Shown here one piece after another: positions 42,015 through 51,943 of a stretch of 54,038 bases of DNA. The stretch is taken from assembly GCA_900315525.1 (NCBI GenBank), contig OMZO01000026.1:1-54038 (forward strand). Reading direction: 5' to 3'. The stretch is from an uncultured Prevotella sp. (GTDB lineage Bacteria > Bacteroidota > Bacteroidia > Bacteroidales > Bacteroidaceae). The translations under genes and the position numbers were made by a program. The stretch's first letter is position 1. Each line of letters opens with the position of its first letter. The notes beneath the pieces are model-generated. The model made no database searches. It was not told the origin of the DNA and worked only from the letters and a program-made list of their open reading frames with translations.

Positions 42015-43472
42015 TTAATTTTCTTTCCAGAAGCTTCTGGTGAAGAGCACCAATACCGTCATAATCTCAAGACGTCCCATGAGCATGAGCACACAGAGAA
42101 TCCATTTGATGTAATCGGCCATTCCCGACCACGTGATATTGGCACCGATGTCATTGGCTAGCGACGGTCCTACATTGCCGACACAACTGAGCGCAATGAC
42201 GATGGCGTTGATGCTGTCGATGCCGGAGACTATCATGATAGAGGTAGTGATAAGCACCATCAGCACGACAAGCACGAAATAGGCGAAGAGAGCGATAAGC
42301 CTAGACTGAGGCACGTTCTGACCGTTGATTTTCACTGGTAGCACAGCATTCGGGTGGAGGCTCTGGCGGAAGTTATTGCGTACCACCTTGAGTAGCATCA
42401 CGCCGCGGATGCACTTGAAGCCACCGCTCGTACTGCCTGCACAGGCACCGAGGAGTGAGACGCTTCCCAGGATAATCCAGGTGAGATGGGGCCATTTTGC
42501 CACGTCGTCGCTATAGATGCCAGTGGTTGTGATAAAACTGGCTATTTGGAAGAGCGCACTACGGAAGGCAAGTTCCAGGTCATAGCCTTGTTGGATGATA
42601 AGTACACCCATGACGCAGAGTGTGGCTAAGACTACCATACTCATATAAAGCTTAAACTCAGAATCTCTGAACAGAGTATTTAGCCGTACCTTAAAGATGC
42701 TGACATACAGTAAGGTGAAATTAATACCGGCCAGAAGTTCAAAGATGATGCAAATATAGTCAATCTGAGCTGAGTTAAACACGTTTGTCCCCTCGTTATG
42801 GATTGAGAATCCACCGGTAGCAGTGGTTGTCATCGAGTAGTTGACTGCCTCATACCAATTCATGCCAGCTGCCCAGAACGAGAAACCGCACCCGAGTGTG
42901 AGGAAAAGATAGATCGACCAGATCCATTTGGCAGTTGTTGAGAGGCGTGGGTGCATCTTGGTCTTGATAGGACCTGTCGCTTCAGCCGCGAACACCTTCA
43001 CGCTTCCTGCGACGAGTGAGGGCAGAATGGCGATGGTGAAGAAGACGATTCCCAGACCGCCAATCCATTGCATCAGCGAACGCCAGAAGAGAATGCCGTG
43101 TGGCAGGCACTCCACATCGTCGAGAATGGTGGCACCAGTGGTGGTAAATCCGGATATGGTCTCGAAGAAGGCATCTGTAAGGTTGCGGATGCTGCCGTGA
43201 ATCAGGAAGGGGAACATCCCGAAGAAAGAGAAGATAACCCATACGGATGTCACGAGCAGGAAGGCATCGCGGCGGTTCAGGGTGTTTTCGGCGTGTCGGC
43301 CCATCATCAGAAAGAAGATGGCACTTGTGGTAGTCATCAGCATTGAAATCAGAAAAGCCATCTGGTCATCCTCACCGTAGCTTAATGCCATAATAGCGCA
43401 CCACGACATGAAGAACGCCTCAATGAACAGGAGTGAACCGATGATCTTGCTGATGATACGGAAGTTTACCAT
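42015..43472 (-). CDS. trkH: TrkH potassium uptake channel subunit
   Basis: The 485-residue membrane protein has the classical TrkH fold without the N-terminal extension seen in the protein at 34159-35979. The four filter loops are ETISGFTTTGATI, NYSMTTTATGGFS, QIASFITTTGIYS and ALSCVGNVGPSL. Asparagine-containing filters of this kind take up K+, with gating by TrkA, whose gene ends inside the first 7 bp of this one. Pairing with trkA and overlapping frames support a working complex. Confidence 0.92.
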   Translation of the reverse strand: MVNFRIISKIIGSLLFIEAFFMSWCAIMALSYGEDDQMAFLISMLMTTTSAIFFLMMGRHAENTLNRRDAFLLVTSVWVIFSFFGMFPFLIHGSIRNLTDAFFETISGFTTTGATILDDVECLPHGILFWRSLMQWIGGLGIVFFTIAILPSLVAGSVKVFAAEATGPIKTKMHPRLSTTAKWIWSIYLFLTLGCGFSFWAAGMNWYEAVNYSMTTTATGGFSIHNEGTNVFNSAQIDYICIIFELLAGINFTLLYVSIFKVRLNTLFRDSEFKLYMSMVVLATLCVMGVLIIQQGYDLELAFRSALFQIASFITTTGIYSDDVAKWPHLTWIILGSVSLLGACAGSTSGGFKCIRGVMLLKVVRNNFRQSLHPNAVLPVKINGQNVPQSRLIALFAYFVLVVLMVLITTSIMIVSGIDSINAIVIALSCVGNVGPSLANDIGANITWSGMADYIKWILCVLMLMGRLEIMTVLVLFTRSFWKEN

Positions 43473-44821
43473 ATCGCATTCTTTTTGAAATACTTGTCAA
43501 GTGTTTGTAGTTTAGCTTCATGGCAGAACACCATGACGGCGTCGCCGGCCTCGATACGTGAGTTTCCATTGACGAGCATGCCTACGCCGTTGCGAACCAG
43601 ACCGCCAATGGTTACCCCGAATGGCAGTCCCAGATCCTTCACAGCGCGTTTTGTCACACGGGAGTCAGGGGCAGCGGTAAACTCTGCGACCTCGGCATCG
43701 ACAACCATCAGAGAGCGCAGGTTATCGACGTCGGCATCTAGCATCAGTTGGTAGATGTGGCTGGCGGCAATGGTCTTTTTGTTGATGATGGTACCGATGT
43801 CAAGACTTTCGGCCATGTTTACGTAGTCGAGGTTCTCGACAAGTGCCACCGTCTTGCGCACACCGAGTTTCTTGGCTGTTAGACAGGCCAGGATATTGGT
43901 CTCGGCATTGTCGGTAAGAGCCACAAAGGCTTGTGTGTTGCGGATGCCTTCCTCTTCCAACAGCCCGAGGTCGCGCCCATCACCGTGAATGATCATGGCT
44001 TCCTCGTTGTCGAGCAGTTCGTTAAGCTTCTCGCAGCGTTGGTTGTTCTTCTCGATGATCTTCACGCTCATGTAGTTGGGGATGTTAAGAGCGGCACGCA
44101 CGGCGGTCTTCCCACCTCCCATAATGATGACGTTCTTCACGTCAGTATAGTGCTCCTTACCTACGATCTTGCGAATATAGGGGATATATTCCTTGGTAGT
44201 CATGAAATAGGCGAGGTCATTGACATGGAGCTCGTCCAGACCACCAGGGATGATGGTGTCGTCGTTACGCTTGATAGCCACGATGTGATAGGGGTCGTCT
44301 GGACCGCAGAGGTCTTTCAGTGGCTGGTTGAGTATCTCTGCACTCTCGCGGAGCTTGATGCCAAGCAAGATGAGTGCTCCACCGTGTACATCCCATCGCT
44401 GGCGAACCCATGACAACTTCAGTCCGTTAGTAATGTCGATAGCTGCCAGTACTTCAGGGTAGATGAGTGAGTCGATGCCCAGTTCCTTGAAGAATGCCTG
44501 GTTCTCGGCTGATAGGTATTCGTAGTTGTCGATGCGTGCTACGGTCTTTTTGGCGCCGAGGGCATGGGCCAGGATGCAGGCATTGATATTGATGCTTTCT
44601 TCTGGGGTTACGCCGACGAAGAGGTCTGCATGCTGTACGCCCGCCTCCTTGAGGGCATGGATGCTGGTTGGGGAGGCCTGATAGGTCATCACGTCGTATT
44701 CGGTGAGCGAACTGAGGCGCTCTTCATCGTCGTCAATCAGGATACAGTCCTGATGTTCTCGTGACAGCAGTTTCGACAGGTGAGTTCCTACGGCGCCTGC
44801 ACCGACGATGACGACTTTCAT
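43466..44821 (-). CDS. trkA: TrkA potassium uptake regulatory protein
   Basis: The 451-residue cytoplasmic protein has two tandem RCK units. Each has a nucleotide-binding Rossmann fold ([16 protein letters not shown] at the N terminus; [15 protein letters not shown] at about 230) and a TrkA-C domain. It forms the gating ring of TrkH. It overlaps dxs by 4 bp (ATGA) and trkH by 7 bp, so the three are translated in tight coupling. Confidence 0.94.
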   Translation of the reverse strand: MKVVIVGAGAVGTHLSKLLSREHQDCILIDDDEERLSSLTEYDVMTYQASPTSIHALKEAGVQHADLFVGVTPEESININACILAHALGAKKTVARIDNYEYLSAENQAFFKELGIDSLIYPEVLAAIDITNGLKLSWVRQRWDVHGGALILLGIKLRESAEILNQPLKDLCGPDDPYHIVAIKRNDDTIIPGGLDELHVNDLAYFMTTKEYIPYIRKIVGKEHYTDVKNVIIMGGGKTAVRAALNIPNYMSVKIIEKNNQRCEKLNELLDNEEAMIIHGDGRDLGLLEEEGIRNTQAFVALTDNAETNILACLTAKKLGVRKTVALVENLDYVNMAESLDIGTIINKKTIAASHIYQLMLDADVDNLRSLMVVDAEVAEFTAAPDSRVTKRAVKDLGLPFGVTIGGLVRNGVGMLVNGNSRIEAGDAVMVFCHEAKLQTLDKYFKKNAIW

Positions 44822-46713
44822 AGTGTATTGACAGCTTTAATGATTCCTTCAGCATCAATGCCTACGATGTGCTGCAACTCAGCGACGGTTCCATGTTCTA
44901 CGAAACTGTCGGGTAGTCCAAGTCGCACCACCTTTGGCTGGTAGCCATGATCATTCATCCATTCCAGTACGGCAGAACCGAGTCCGCCCTTCTTCGCGCC
45001 ATTCTCCACGGTGATGATGCGCGAGAATTTCTGTCCCACCTCTTCGAGGATATCCTCGTCGATAGGTTTCAGGAAACGCATGTCGTAGTGGGCGATACTG
45101 GGGGCGGAGGTTTCTTGTGCCAGTTTGGCTATTGCCTCTGTCACGTTGTTGCCCATCGGACCGATGCTAAGGATGGCGATGTCGTCGCCGTCGTGCAGTT
45201 TACGTCCTTTTCCAATAGGTATCTCTTCAAAGGGACAGCGCCAGTCTTGTAACACGCCACCGCCACGGGGATAGCGGATGACGAAAGGCCCCTTGTCGGG
45301 CAACTGTGCTGTGTACATCAGGCGGCGCAGCTCGTGTTCATCCATCGGCGATGAGATGATCAGGTTCGGGATGGGGCGTAGGGCTGCAAGGTCAAAGGCA
45401 CCGTGGTGGGTGGCACCGTCTTCACCGACGAGTCCGGCGCGGTCGAAGCAGAATACGACGTTGAGCTTCAGCAAGGCCACATCGTGGATGATATTGTCGA
45501 AGGCTCTTTGTGCGAAGGCGCTGTAGATATTGCAGAATGGCAGAAGTCCGTCCTTAGCCATACCACCCGAGAAGGTGACAGCATGTCCTTCAGCAATACC
45601 TACGTCGAAGGTGCGCTCTGGCATCTCCTTCATCATGATGTTCATCGAACAACCAGAAGGCATTGCCGGGGTTACGCCTACAATCTTGGGGTTCTGCCGA
45701 GCCAGTTCAAGCAGGGTATGCCCGAATACGTCCTGATATTTCTGGGGCTTGTTGGGATCTTTGTCGACGATGCGCTCACCAGTCTCCGGGTCGAATTTGC
45801 CAGGGGCGTGCCAGGTGGTGACGTCTTTCTCTGCGGGGGCGTAGCCATGTCCTTTCTGCGTGTGCAGATGGAGCAGTTTGGGCCCCTTCATGTCTTTCAT
45901 CTGTTTGAGAATACGCACCAGTTCCTTCACGTTGTGACCATCGAAGGGACCGAAATAGCGGATGTTCATGCCTTCAAAGATGTTCTGCTGATGAGAGATG
46001 GCACTCTTGATGGCGTTGGTGAGACGGATAATGCCGTTCTTGCGGTCATCGTTCAGCATACCCTTGCCGTGCAGCCAGCGTGAAGCCTTGAAACGCAATG
46101 CGTTGTAAGTCTCGTTGGTGCTCAGGTTCAGCAGGTATTGTTTCATACCGCCCACAGAACGGTCAATCGACATGTTGTTGTCGTTCAGGATGATCAGCAG
46201 GTCGTTAGGTGAGGAAGATACATTGTTCAGACCCTCAAAGGCCAGACCGCCACTCATGGCACCATCGCCGATGACGGCCACGACGTGCCGGTTGTTACCT
46301 TCGAGTTTCGCCGCCACGGCCATGCCGAGTGCAGCCGACACCGAGTTGCTTGCGTGTCCGCAGGCAAACGTGTCGTATTCGCTCTCTGTCGGTGAGGGGA
46401 ACGGTTTGATGCCACCCAGTTTACGGTTGGTGCAGAATTGTTCTCTCCGGCCTGTCAGGATCTTATGTCCATAGGCCTGATGCCCTACGTCCCAGACGAT
46501 TCTGTCCTCTGGGGTGTTATAGACGTAATGCAAGGCAACAGTAATCTCTGCAACACCGAGACTCGAAGCCAGATGCCCTGGGTTGACGGCAACTTCTTCG
46601 ATAATATCTTTGCGGAGTTCCTGACATAGTTGAGGCAGTTCATCGACACTCAACTTGCGGAGATCCTCAGGGTATTGTATCTTATTGAGTAGTGTAAATT
46701 CAGACTTTTCCAC
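44818..46713 (-). CDS. dxs: 1-deoxy-D-xylulose-5-phosphate synthase
   Basis: The 631-residue thiamine diphosphate enzyme condenses pyruvate and glyceraldehyde 3-phosphate in the first step of the MEP isoprenoid pathway, and also feeds thiamine and pyridoxal synthesis. [16 protein letters not shown], the ThDP site [29 protein letters not shown] and the transketolase C-terminal part with [16 protein letters not shown] are all present. It is transcribed from its own promoter (46737-46767), divergent from the glycine cleavage operon. Linkage to potassium genes is probably a matter of shared promoter rather than shared function. Confidence 0.95.
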   Translation of the reverse strand: MEKSEFTLLNKIQYPEDLRKLSVDELPQLCQELRKDIIEEVAVNPGHLASSLGVAEITVALHYVYNTPEDRIVWDVGHQAYGHKILTGRREQFCTNRKLGGIKPFPSPTESEYDTFACGHASNSVSAALGMAVAAKLEGNNRHVVAVIGDGAMSGGLAFEGLNNVSSSPNDLLIILNDNNMSIDRSVGGMKQYLLNLSTNETYNALRFKASRWLHGKGMLNDDRKNGIIRLTNAIKSAISHQQNIFEGMNIRYFGPFDGHNVKELVRILKQMKDMKGPKLLHLHTQKGHGYAPAEKDVTTWHAPGKFDPETGERIVDKDPNKPQKYQDVFGHTLLELARQNPKIVGVTPAMPSGCSMNIMMKEMPERTFDVGIAEGHAVTFSGGMAKDGLLPFCNIYSAFAQRAFDNIIHDVALLKLNVVFCFDRAGLVGEDGATHHGAFDLAALRPIPNLIISSPMDEHELRRLMYTAQLPDKGPFVIRYPRGGGVLQDWRCPFEEIPIGKGRKLHDGDDIAILSIGPMGNNVTEAIAKLAQETSAPSIAHYDMRFLKPIDEDILEEVGQKFSRIITVENGAKKGGLGSAVLEWMNDHGYQPKVVRLGLPDSFVEHGTVAELQHIVGIDAEGIIKAVNTL

Positions 46714-46736
46714 TATAACTTCTTTTTATTCTGCTG

Positions 46737-46767
46737 CAAAGTTATACATTTTTTATCAATATACAAA
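46737..46767 (-). promoter_or_regulatory. Promoter of the dxs-trkA-trkH-manA operon
   Basis: On the minus strand TTTG (complement of 46764-46767) and TAACTTTG (complement of 46737-46744) are 19 bp apart. The start codon is 23 bp downstream of the -7 box. Confidence 0.7.
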
Positions 46768-46776
46768 AAAAAACAC

Positions 46777-46784
46777 TAATTTTG
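46777..46784 (+). promoter_or_regulatory. Possible distal -7 element of the glycine cleavage operon
   Basis: TAATTTTG followed by CAC matches the consensus about 100 bp before lplA. It lacks a -33 TTG and would give a long leader. It may be a second, regulated promoter. Confidence 0.35.
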
Positions 46785-46824
46785 CACCGTAAATTCATAA
46801 TAGAGATAAAAAAAGCTACTATTA

Positions 46825-46856
46825 TTTGCGAGTTACATAAAAACTTCATATTTTTG
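46825..46856 (+). promoter_or_regulatory. Proximal promoter of the glycine cleavage operon
   Basis: TTTG at 46825-46828 and TATTTTTG at 46849-46856 are 20 bp apart. The start codon of lplA is 29 bp beyond the -7 box. Confidence 0.7.
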
Positions 46857-46885
46857 CAGATAGTTTAGTTGCTGAAGCCTAAAAC

Positions 46886-47599
46886 ATGAAACTTATCACG
46901 TTACCGACCTCCGAGATTCGGCCATTGTCGTTCTATCTGGCGATGGAAGAATATGTGGCTCGTCATATCGATGAGCCTGATGCCTTTTTCATGTGGCAGG
47001 TGGCGCCCAGTGTCATTTTCGGGCGCAATCAGGTGGCAGCGAATGAGGTGAACCTTGATTATTGCCGTGAGCATGGTATTAGTGTGTATCGGCGGAAGAG
47101 CGGGGGAGGCTGTGTCTATGCAGACGAGGACAACGTGATGCTTTCGTTTGTCACTTCTGGGGAGAACGTAGGCTTTGCTTTTAACCGGTTTGTCAATATG
47201 GTGCTGCTGGTGTTACATCAGATGGGTATCGAGGCCACGGGTACGAGCCGTAACGACATTCTGATTAATGGCCAGAAGGTCTGTGGTACGGCCTGCTATC
47301 ATCTCACTGGAAGGAGTATCGTACACTCGACGTTACTCTATGACACGAATATGGCTCACATGCTGCATGCTATTACCCCTGCTCCTGAGAAACTGCAGAA
47401 GAATGGTATCCAAAGCGTTCGCCAGCGCATCACCTTGTTGAAGGACCATACCCGATTGAGTCTGGCTGAGGTGAAAGACTTGTTCTGCAGTACGCTCTGT
47501 GATGGTGAGCGCATGTTGACGGCTGATGAGGTCGCTGGCGTCAGGCAACTGGAACAGACTTATCTCGACAAACAATTCATCAACTTATTACAACAATAA
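46886..47599 (+). CDS. lplA: Lipoate-protein ligase A family protein
   Basis: The 237-residue cytoplasmic enzyme attaches lipoate to lipoyl domains. VIFGRNQVAANEVN and RRKSGGGCVYAD are the characteristic lipoyl-AMP binding segments, and the catalytic lysine lies in DILINGQKVCGTACY. The C-terminal accessory domain of E. coli LplA is missing, as in many Bacteroidota enzymes. It is the first gene of the glycine cleavage operon, 3 bp before gcvT, so its natural substrate is most likely the lipoyl lysine of the GcvH encoded here. Confidence 0.92.
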   Translation: MKLITLPTSEIRPLSFYLAMEEYVARHIDEPDAFFMWQVAPSVIFGRNQVAANEVNLDYCREHGISVYRRKSGGGCVYADEDNVMLSFVTSGENVGFAFNRFVNMVLLVLHQMGIEATGTSRNDILINGQKVCGTACYHLTGRSIVHSTLLYDTNMAHMLHAITPAPEKLQKNGIQSVRQRITLLKDHTRLSLAEVKDLFCSTLCDGERMLTADEVAGVRQLEQTYLDKQFINLLQQ

Positions 47600-47602
47600 T
47601 CT

Positions 47603-48709
47603 ATGGCTATCAAACAAGAATTAGAAAAGAAAGAGAAGCGCACATGCTTGTACGACAAGCATATTTCTTTAGGTGCTACGATGGTGACCTTCGGAGGCTT
47701 CGACATGCCCCTGCTTTACCAAAATGCGGGTATCGCTCCAGAGCATATGGCGGTGCGTGAGCACGTCGGCCTTTTCGATGTGTCACACATGGGCGAAGTG
47801 ACGGTCAAGGGTAAGGATGCTGAGCGTTATGTCCAGCATATATTCACCAACGACATCGCCGGTGCTCCTGTTGGGAAAATCTATTATGGTATGATGTGCT
47901 ATGAGAATGGCGGTACTGTCGATGATCTGTTGGTGTATAAGCTGGGCGAGAACGACTTCTTCCTCGTCATCAATGCTGCCAATATCGATAAAGACTGGGC
48001 GTGGATGCAGGAGCATGCTGCCGGCTTCGACATCGACTTGCAGAATCGTAGTGATTTTTACGGACAAATTGCCCTCCAGGGACCAGAGTCGGAGGATATC
48101 ATGGAACGTGTGCTCAGTCTGCCTTGTAAGGAACTGTCGTTCTATACCTGCAAGACCATTGGGGAGACTCTTATCTCCCGCACGGGCTATACGGGTGAAG
48201 ACGGTTTCGAGGTGTATGGCACCCATGATTTCATCCGTGCCTGTTGGGATAAACTGATTGCCGCTGGTGTTCAGGCATGTGGACTTGGTTGTCGTGATAC
48301 CCTCCGCTTCGAGGTGGGATTGCCGCTCTATGGTGATGAACTCTCTGAGGATATTACACCGATTATGGCTGGCCTGGGTATGTTTGTGAAGCTCGACAAG
48401 GCTGAATTCATCGGCAAGGAGGCATTGGCCAGACAAAAGGCCGAAGGACCAGCCCGGAAACTGGTCGGTATCGAACTCTTCGACAAGGCCATCCCTCGTC
48501 ATGGCTATACAGTGTTGAAAGACGGCCAGCCTATCGGTGAGGTGACGACGGGCTATCACACCCTCTCTACCGACAAGAGTGTCTGCATGGCACTGATTGA
48601 TGCCCAGTATGCAGCACTCGATACGGAGGTGGAGATCCAGATCCGCAAGAAGGTGTTCCCTGGTAAGGTGGTGAAGAAACAGTTCTATAGCAAAAGTTAT
48701 AAGAAATAA
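47603..48709 (+). CDS. gcvT: Glycine cleavage system T protein (aminomethyltransferase)
   Basis: The 368-residue T protein transfers the methylene group from the aminomethyl-lipoyl arm of GcvH to tetrahydrofolate and releases ammonia. FGGFDMPLLYQNAG, FDVSHMGEVTVKG, RTGYTGEDGFEVY and GLGCRDTLRFEVGLPLYG are the usual conserved segments in the right order. The N terminus has about 10 extra, charged residues (MAIKQELEKKEKRT) compared with common homologues. Confidence 0.95.
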   Translation: MAIKQELEKKEKRTCLYDKHISLGATMVTFGGFDMPLLYQNAGIAPEHMAVREHVGLFDVSHMGEVTVKGKDAERYVQHIFTNDIAGAPVGKIYYGMMCYENGGTVDDLLVYKLGENDFFLVINAANIDKDWAWMQEHAAGFDIDLQNRSDFYGQIALQGPESEDIMERVLSLPCKELSFYTCKTIGETLISRTGYTGEDGFEVYGTHDFIRACWDKLIAAGVQACGLGCRDTLRFEVGLPLYGDELSEDITPIMAGLGMFVKLDKAEFIGKEALARQKAEGPARKLVGIELFDKAIPRHGYTVLKDGQPIGEVTTGYHTLSTDKSVCMALIDAQYAALDTEVEIQIRKKVFPGKVVKKQFYSKSYKK

Positions 48710-48729
48710 AACATCAAATATAATTTATT

Positions 48730-49110
48730 ATGGCAAAAGTAATTGAAGGACTCTACTACTCAGAGTCGCACGAATATGTAAGAGTAGAAGGTGACTATGG
48801 TTTCGTTGGTATCACAGACTATGCACAAAATGCCCTCGGCAATGTGGTATATGTGGATATGCCCGAGGTGGACGATGAAGTGGTAGCTGGCGAGGAGTTT
48901 GGTGCTGTGGAGAGTGTGAAGGCCGCCTCAGACCTGATATCACCCGTTAGTGGCACTGTTGTCGAAATCAATGAGGCATTGGAGGATCAGCCAGAGCTGG
49001 TGAACCAGGATGCTTATGAAAACTGGATTATTAAGGTGGAACTCTCCGACAAGTCCGACCTCGACAAACTCATGGATGCAGCCGCTTACGAGAAATTCTG
49101 TCAGAAGTGA
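48730..49110 (+). CDS. gcvH: Glycine cleavage system H protein
   Basis: The 126-residue carrier shuttles the aminomethyl group between the P, T and L proteins. The lipoylated lysine is K64 in GAVESVKAASDL. YSESHEYVRVEGD at the N terminus and the following DYAQNALGNVVYVDMPEVD complete the hybrid-barrel fold. It lies 20 bp after gcvT and is followed by a 110-bp gap that contains a palindromic repeat. Confidence 0.96.
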   Translation: MAKVIEGLYYSESHEYVRVEGDYGFVGITDYAQNALGNVVYVDMPEVDDEVVAGEEFGAVESVKAASDLISPVSGTVVEINEALEDQPELVNQDAYENWIIKVELSDKSDLDKLMDAAAYEKFCQK

Positions 49111-49116
49111 TTTTTC

Positions 49117-49206
49117 AGGCACAGATTAACGCGGCTTATATATAAACACGGCTTTTCGAGATAAAGTTCAGTGTCTCTCCGAAGAGAGCCGTGTTAATCC
49201 GTGCCT
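49117..49206. repeat. Large imperfect palindrome between gcvH and gcvPA
   Basis: AGGCACAGATTAACGCGGC (49117-49135) matches the reverse complement of GCCGTGTTAATCCGTGCCT (49188-49206) at 17 of 19 positions. The 52-nt interior contains a small hairpin, CTCTC-CGAA-GAGAG (49175-49188). The TTAATCCGTG core is a repeat I have seen in intergenic regions of Bacteroidota. In RNA it would form a long stem inside the operon transcript. Confidence 0.6.
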
Positions 49207-49220
49207 AAAAGTATGATAAT

Positions 49221-50537
49221 ATGGAATATAAGTATTTCCCGCATACGGAGGAAGACCTGCAGGCGATGTTGGAGAAGATCGGTGTCAAGTCGCTCGACGA
49301 CCTCTATGCCCAGATTCCCGACAGTATTCGCTTCAAGGATGACTACGATCTGCCGTTGTCACAGAGTGAACTTGAAATCCGACAGGCTTACGACCTGCTG
49401 GGTAAGGAGAACCGGCAGTTGACCTGTTTTGCCGGCATGGGCGTCTATGACCACTATACGCCCGCCGTCATCCCCAATCTGCTTTCGCGCTCAGAATTCC
49501 TGACCTCCTATACCCCGTATCAGGCAGAGATCTCACAGGGTACGTTACACTATATCTTCGAGTATCAGTCGATGATGGCCGAACTGACAGGGATGGACAT
49601 CTCCAATGCCTCCATGTACGACGGCACGACAGCTGCGGCCGAGGCGATGATGATGGCTGTGGCTGCCGGAAAGAAGGTGAATAAGTTGCTGGTAGCAGGC
49701 ACCATCAATCCCCTGACCTTCCAGGTGCTTAAGACCTATGCCTTGCATCAGGGCATCCAGTTGGATGTGCTTTCTATCCAGAATGGTACGACCAGTCTTG
49801 ACGAGGTAAAGACCAGACTTGCCGAGGACGGTTATGCCGGCGTCCTCGTACAGCAGCCCAATATCTATGGTATCGTGGAGGATTATACCGGTTTTGCCGA
49901 TGCCTGTCATGAGCAGAAGGCCCTCTTCATCGTCGACAGTGTCGCTGCCGACCTTGCTGTGCTGAAGACACCAGGAGAGTGGGGAGCCGATATTGCTGTA
50001 GGCGATGGTCAGAGCCTCGGAATCCCTATGTCGTATGGCGGTCCCTATGTCGGTTATATGTGCTGTACGGAGAAACTCATCCGCAAGATGCCCGGCCGTA
50101 TCGTCGGCATGACCAAGGATAACCGAGACCAGCGAGCCTTCGTGCTTACCCTTCAGGCTCGTGAACAGCATATCCGTCGCCAGAAGGCCACGTCGAATAT
50201 TTGTTCCAACCAGTCGCTGATGGCGCTTTGGGTCACGGTTTATATGTCGCTGATGGGGCGTCAGGGATTGAAGGAGGCGGCCGAGCGTTCTTATGCCGGT
50301 GCCCATTATCTCTGCGACGAACTGGTGAAGACCGGTCACTTCAAGCTTTGTTACGACAAACCCTTCTTCAATGAGTTCTATGTGACTTATGACGGCGATG
50401 CCGATGTGCTCTACAAGCGTTTCATCGAAGCCGGTTTCCTCGGTGGTCTCCGCTTTGAGAAAGGCTTTCTCTTCGCTGTCACGGAGAAACGCACGAAGGA
50501 AGAAATTGATAACCTCGTAAAATTGGCTGCCTTATGA
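49221..50537 (+). CDS. gcvPA: Glycine dehydrogenase (decarboxylating) subunit 1
   Basis: The 438-residue alpha subunit forms, with GcvPB, the pyridoxal-phosphate-dependent P protein that decarboxylates glycine. [24 protein letters not shown] is recognisable in two parts ([11 protein letters not shown] and [20 protein letters not shown]), as is [18 protein letters not shown]. It lacks the PLP lysine, which is in subunit 2. The two subunits overlap by 4 bp. The repeat at 49117-49206 lies just upstream; the gene has no promoter of its own that I can see. Confidence 0.95.
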   Translation: MEYKYFPHTEEDLQAMLEKIGVKSLDDLYAQIPDSIRFKDDYDLPLSQSELEIRQAYDLLGKENRQLTCFAGMGVYDHYTPAVIPNLLSRSEFLTSYTPYQAEISQGTLHYIFEYQSMMAELTGMDISNASMYDGTTAAAEAMMMAVAAGKKVNKLLVAGTINPLTFQVLKTYALHQGIQLDVLSIQNGTTSLDEVKTRLAEDGYAGVLVQQPNIYGIVEDYTGFADACHEQKALFIVDSVAADLAVLKTPGEWGADIAVGDGQSLGIPMSYGGPYVGYMCCTEKLIRKMPGRIVGMTKDNRDQRAFVLTLQAREQHIRRQKATSNICSNQSLMALWVTVYMSLMGRQGLKEAAERSYAGAHYLCDELVKTGHFKLCYDKPFFNEFYVTYDGDADVLYKRFIEAGFLGGLRFEKGFLFAVTEKRTKEEIDNLVKLAAL

Positions 50538-51943
50538 ATAGATCATTATATGGAAATCTGATCTTCGAACTCTCGAAGCCAGGTCGCAAAGGCTATAGTC
50601 TGCCGCGTAACAATTTCGGTGATTATCAGATCCCCGACGAACTCCGCCGTAAGGAGGATGCTGCCCTGTCTGAATGCGATGAGTTGACGGTGGTGCGCCA
50701 TTATACGAACCTCTCTAATAATAACTTCGGTGTCGATACGGGTTTTTACCCGCTGGGCTCCTGTACGATGAAGTACAATCCAAAGATCAACGAGGAGATT
50801 GCTGCCCTGCCGGCCTTCCAGGATCTGCACCCGCTGCAGCCGGAAAAGACCGTCCTCGGTGCCAAGGCTTTGATCATCATGCTCGACAAGGCGCTCTGTG
50901 CGCTGACGGGGCTGGCTCATTTCACCTTCAAACCCTATGCAGGGGCGCATGGTGAACTGACAGGTCTGATGACCATCGACAACTATCATCGTTCGCGGGG
51001 TGACCTGCAGCGTAAGAAGGTCATCGTTCCTGATTCTGCCCACGGCACGAATCCCGCTTCGGCAGCTGTCTGTGGACTGGAGATTGTCGAGGTGAAGTCG
51101 CTGGCCGATGGCACGGTGGATTTCGACGACCTACAGCGTATTGTCGCCGAGCAGGGACAGGAGATTGCTGCCATGATGATGACCAATCCCAATACCCTCG
51201 GTCTCTTCGAGGTGCGTATCCCAGAGATTGCCAAGCTCATCCATGACTGTGGTGGTCTGATGTACTATGATGGTGCCAACCTGAATCCGATGTTGGGGGC
51301 ATGCCGTCCTGGCGACATGGGCTTCGACGTGATGCATATCAATCTGCACAAGACCTTCTCGACGCCTCATGGCGGTGGTGGCCCTGGGTCGGGTCCCGTC
51401 GGTGTGCGCGAGGGACTGCAGGAGCATTTCCCCTTTGTCTCTCCCTATCAGGGCAACTACGCTGTGATGCTGCGTGCCTATACCTATATTCTCTCGCTCG
51501 GACGCGACCAGATCAAGCATGTAGGACCGTTGGCTACGCTGAATGCCAACTATATCAAGGAGTCGTTGAAGGATGTCTATGAACTGCCCATCGACACGAC
51601 CTGTTGTCACGAGTTTGTTTTCGATGGTCTGAAGGATAAGAGTACGGGTGTCACCACGATGGATGTGGCCAAGCGCTTGCTCGACTACGGCTATCATGCT
51701 CCGACGATCTACTTCCCCTTGCTCTTCCATGAGTCGCTGATGATCGAACCGCCGGAGAACGAGTCGAAGGAGACGCTCGACGGCTTCATCGCTGTGATGC
51801 GAAAGATTGCCGAGGAGGCCAAGACTGATCCCGAACTGGTGAAGTCGGCACCTCACGATACGCCTATCGGTCGTGTCGATGATGTCCTTGCCGCCAAGCA
51901 CCCTGTCACCACTTATAAACAGATGCTCAATGACAACAACTGA
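50534..51943 (+). CDS. gcvPB: Glycine dehydrogenase (decarboxylating) subunit 2
   Basis: The 469-residue beta subunit carries the PLP-binding lysine K273 in [48 protein letters not shown] and [12 protein letters not shown] shape the cofactor pocket. It overlaps gcvPA by 4 bp and the lpdA start by 14 bp. Split P protein is found in Firmicutes, archaea and part of the Bacteroidota, whereas many Bacteroides carry a fused gcvP. Confidence 0.96.
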   Translation: MNRSLYGNLIFELSKPGRKGYSLPRNNFGDYQIPDELRRKEDAALSECDELTVVRHYTNLSNNNFGVDTGFYPLGSCTMKYNPKINEEIAALPAFQDLHPLQPEKTVLGAKALIIMLDKALCALTGLAHFTFKPYAGAHGELTGLMTIDNYHRSRGDLQRKKVIVPDSAHGTNPASAAVCGLEIVEVKSLADGTVDFDDLQRIVAEQGQEIAAMMMTNPNTLGLFEVRIPEIAKLIHDCGGLMYYDGANLNPMLGACRPGDMGFDVMHINLHKTFSTPHGGGGPGSGPVGVREGLQEHFPFVSPYQGNYAVMLRAYTYILSLGRDQIKHVGPLATLNANYIKESLKDVYELPIDTTCCHEFVFDGLKDKSTGVTTMDVAKRLLDYGYHAPTIYFPLLFHESLMIEPPENESKETLDGFIAVMRKIAEEAKTDPELVKSAPHDTPIGRVDDVLAAKHPVTTYKQMLNDNN

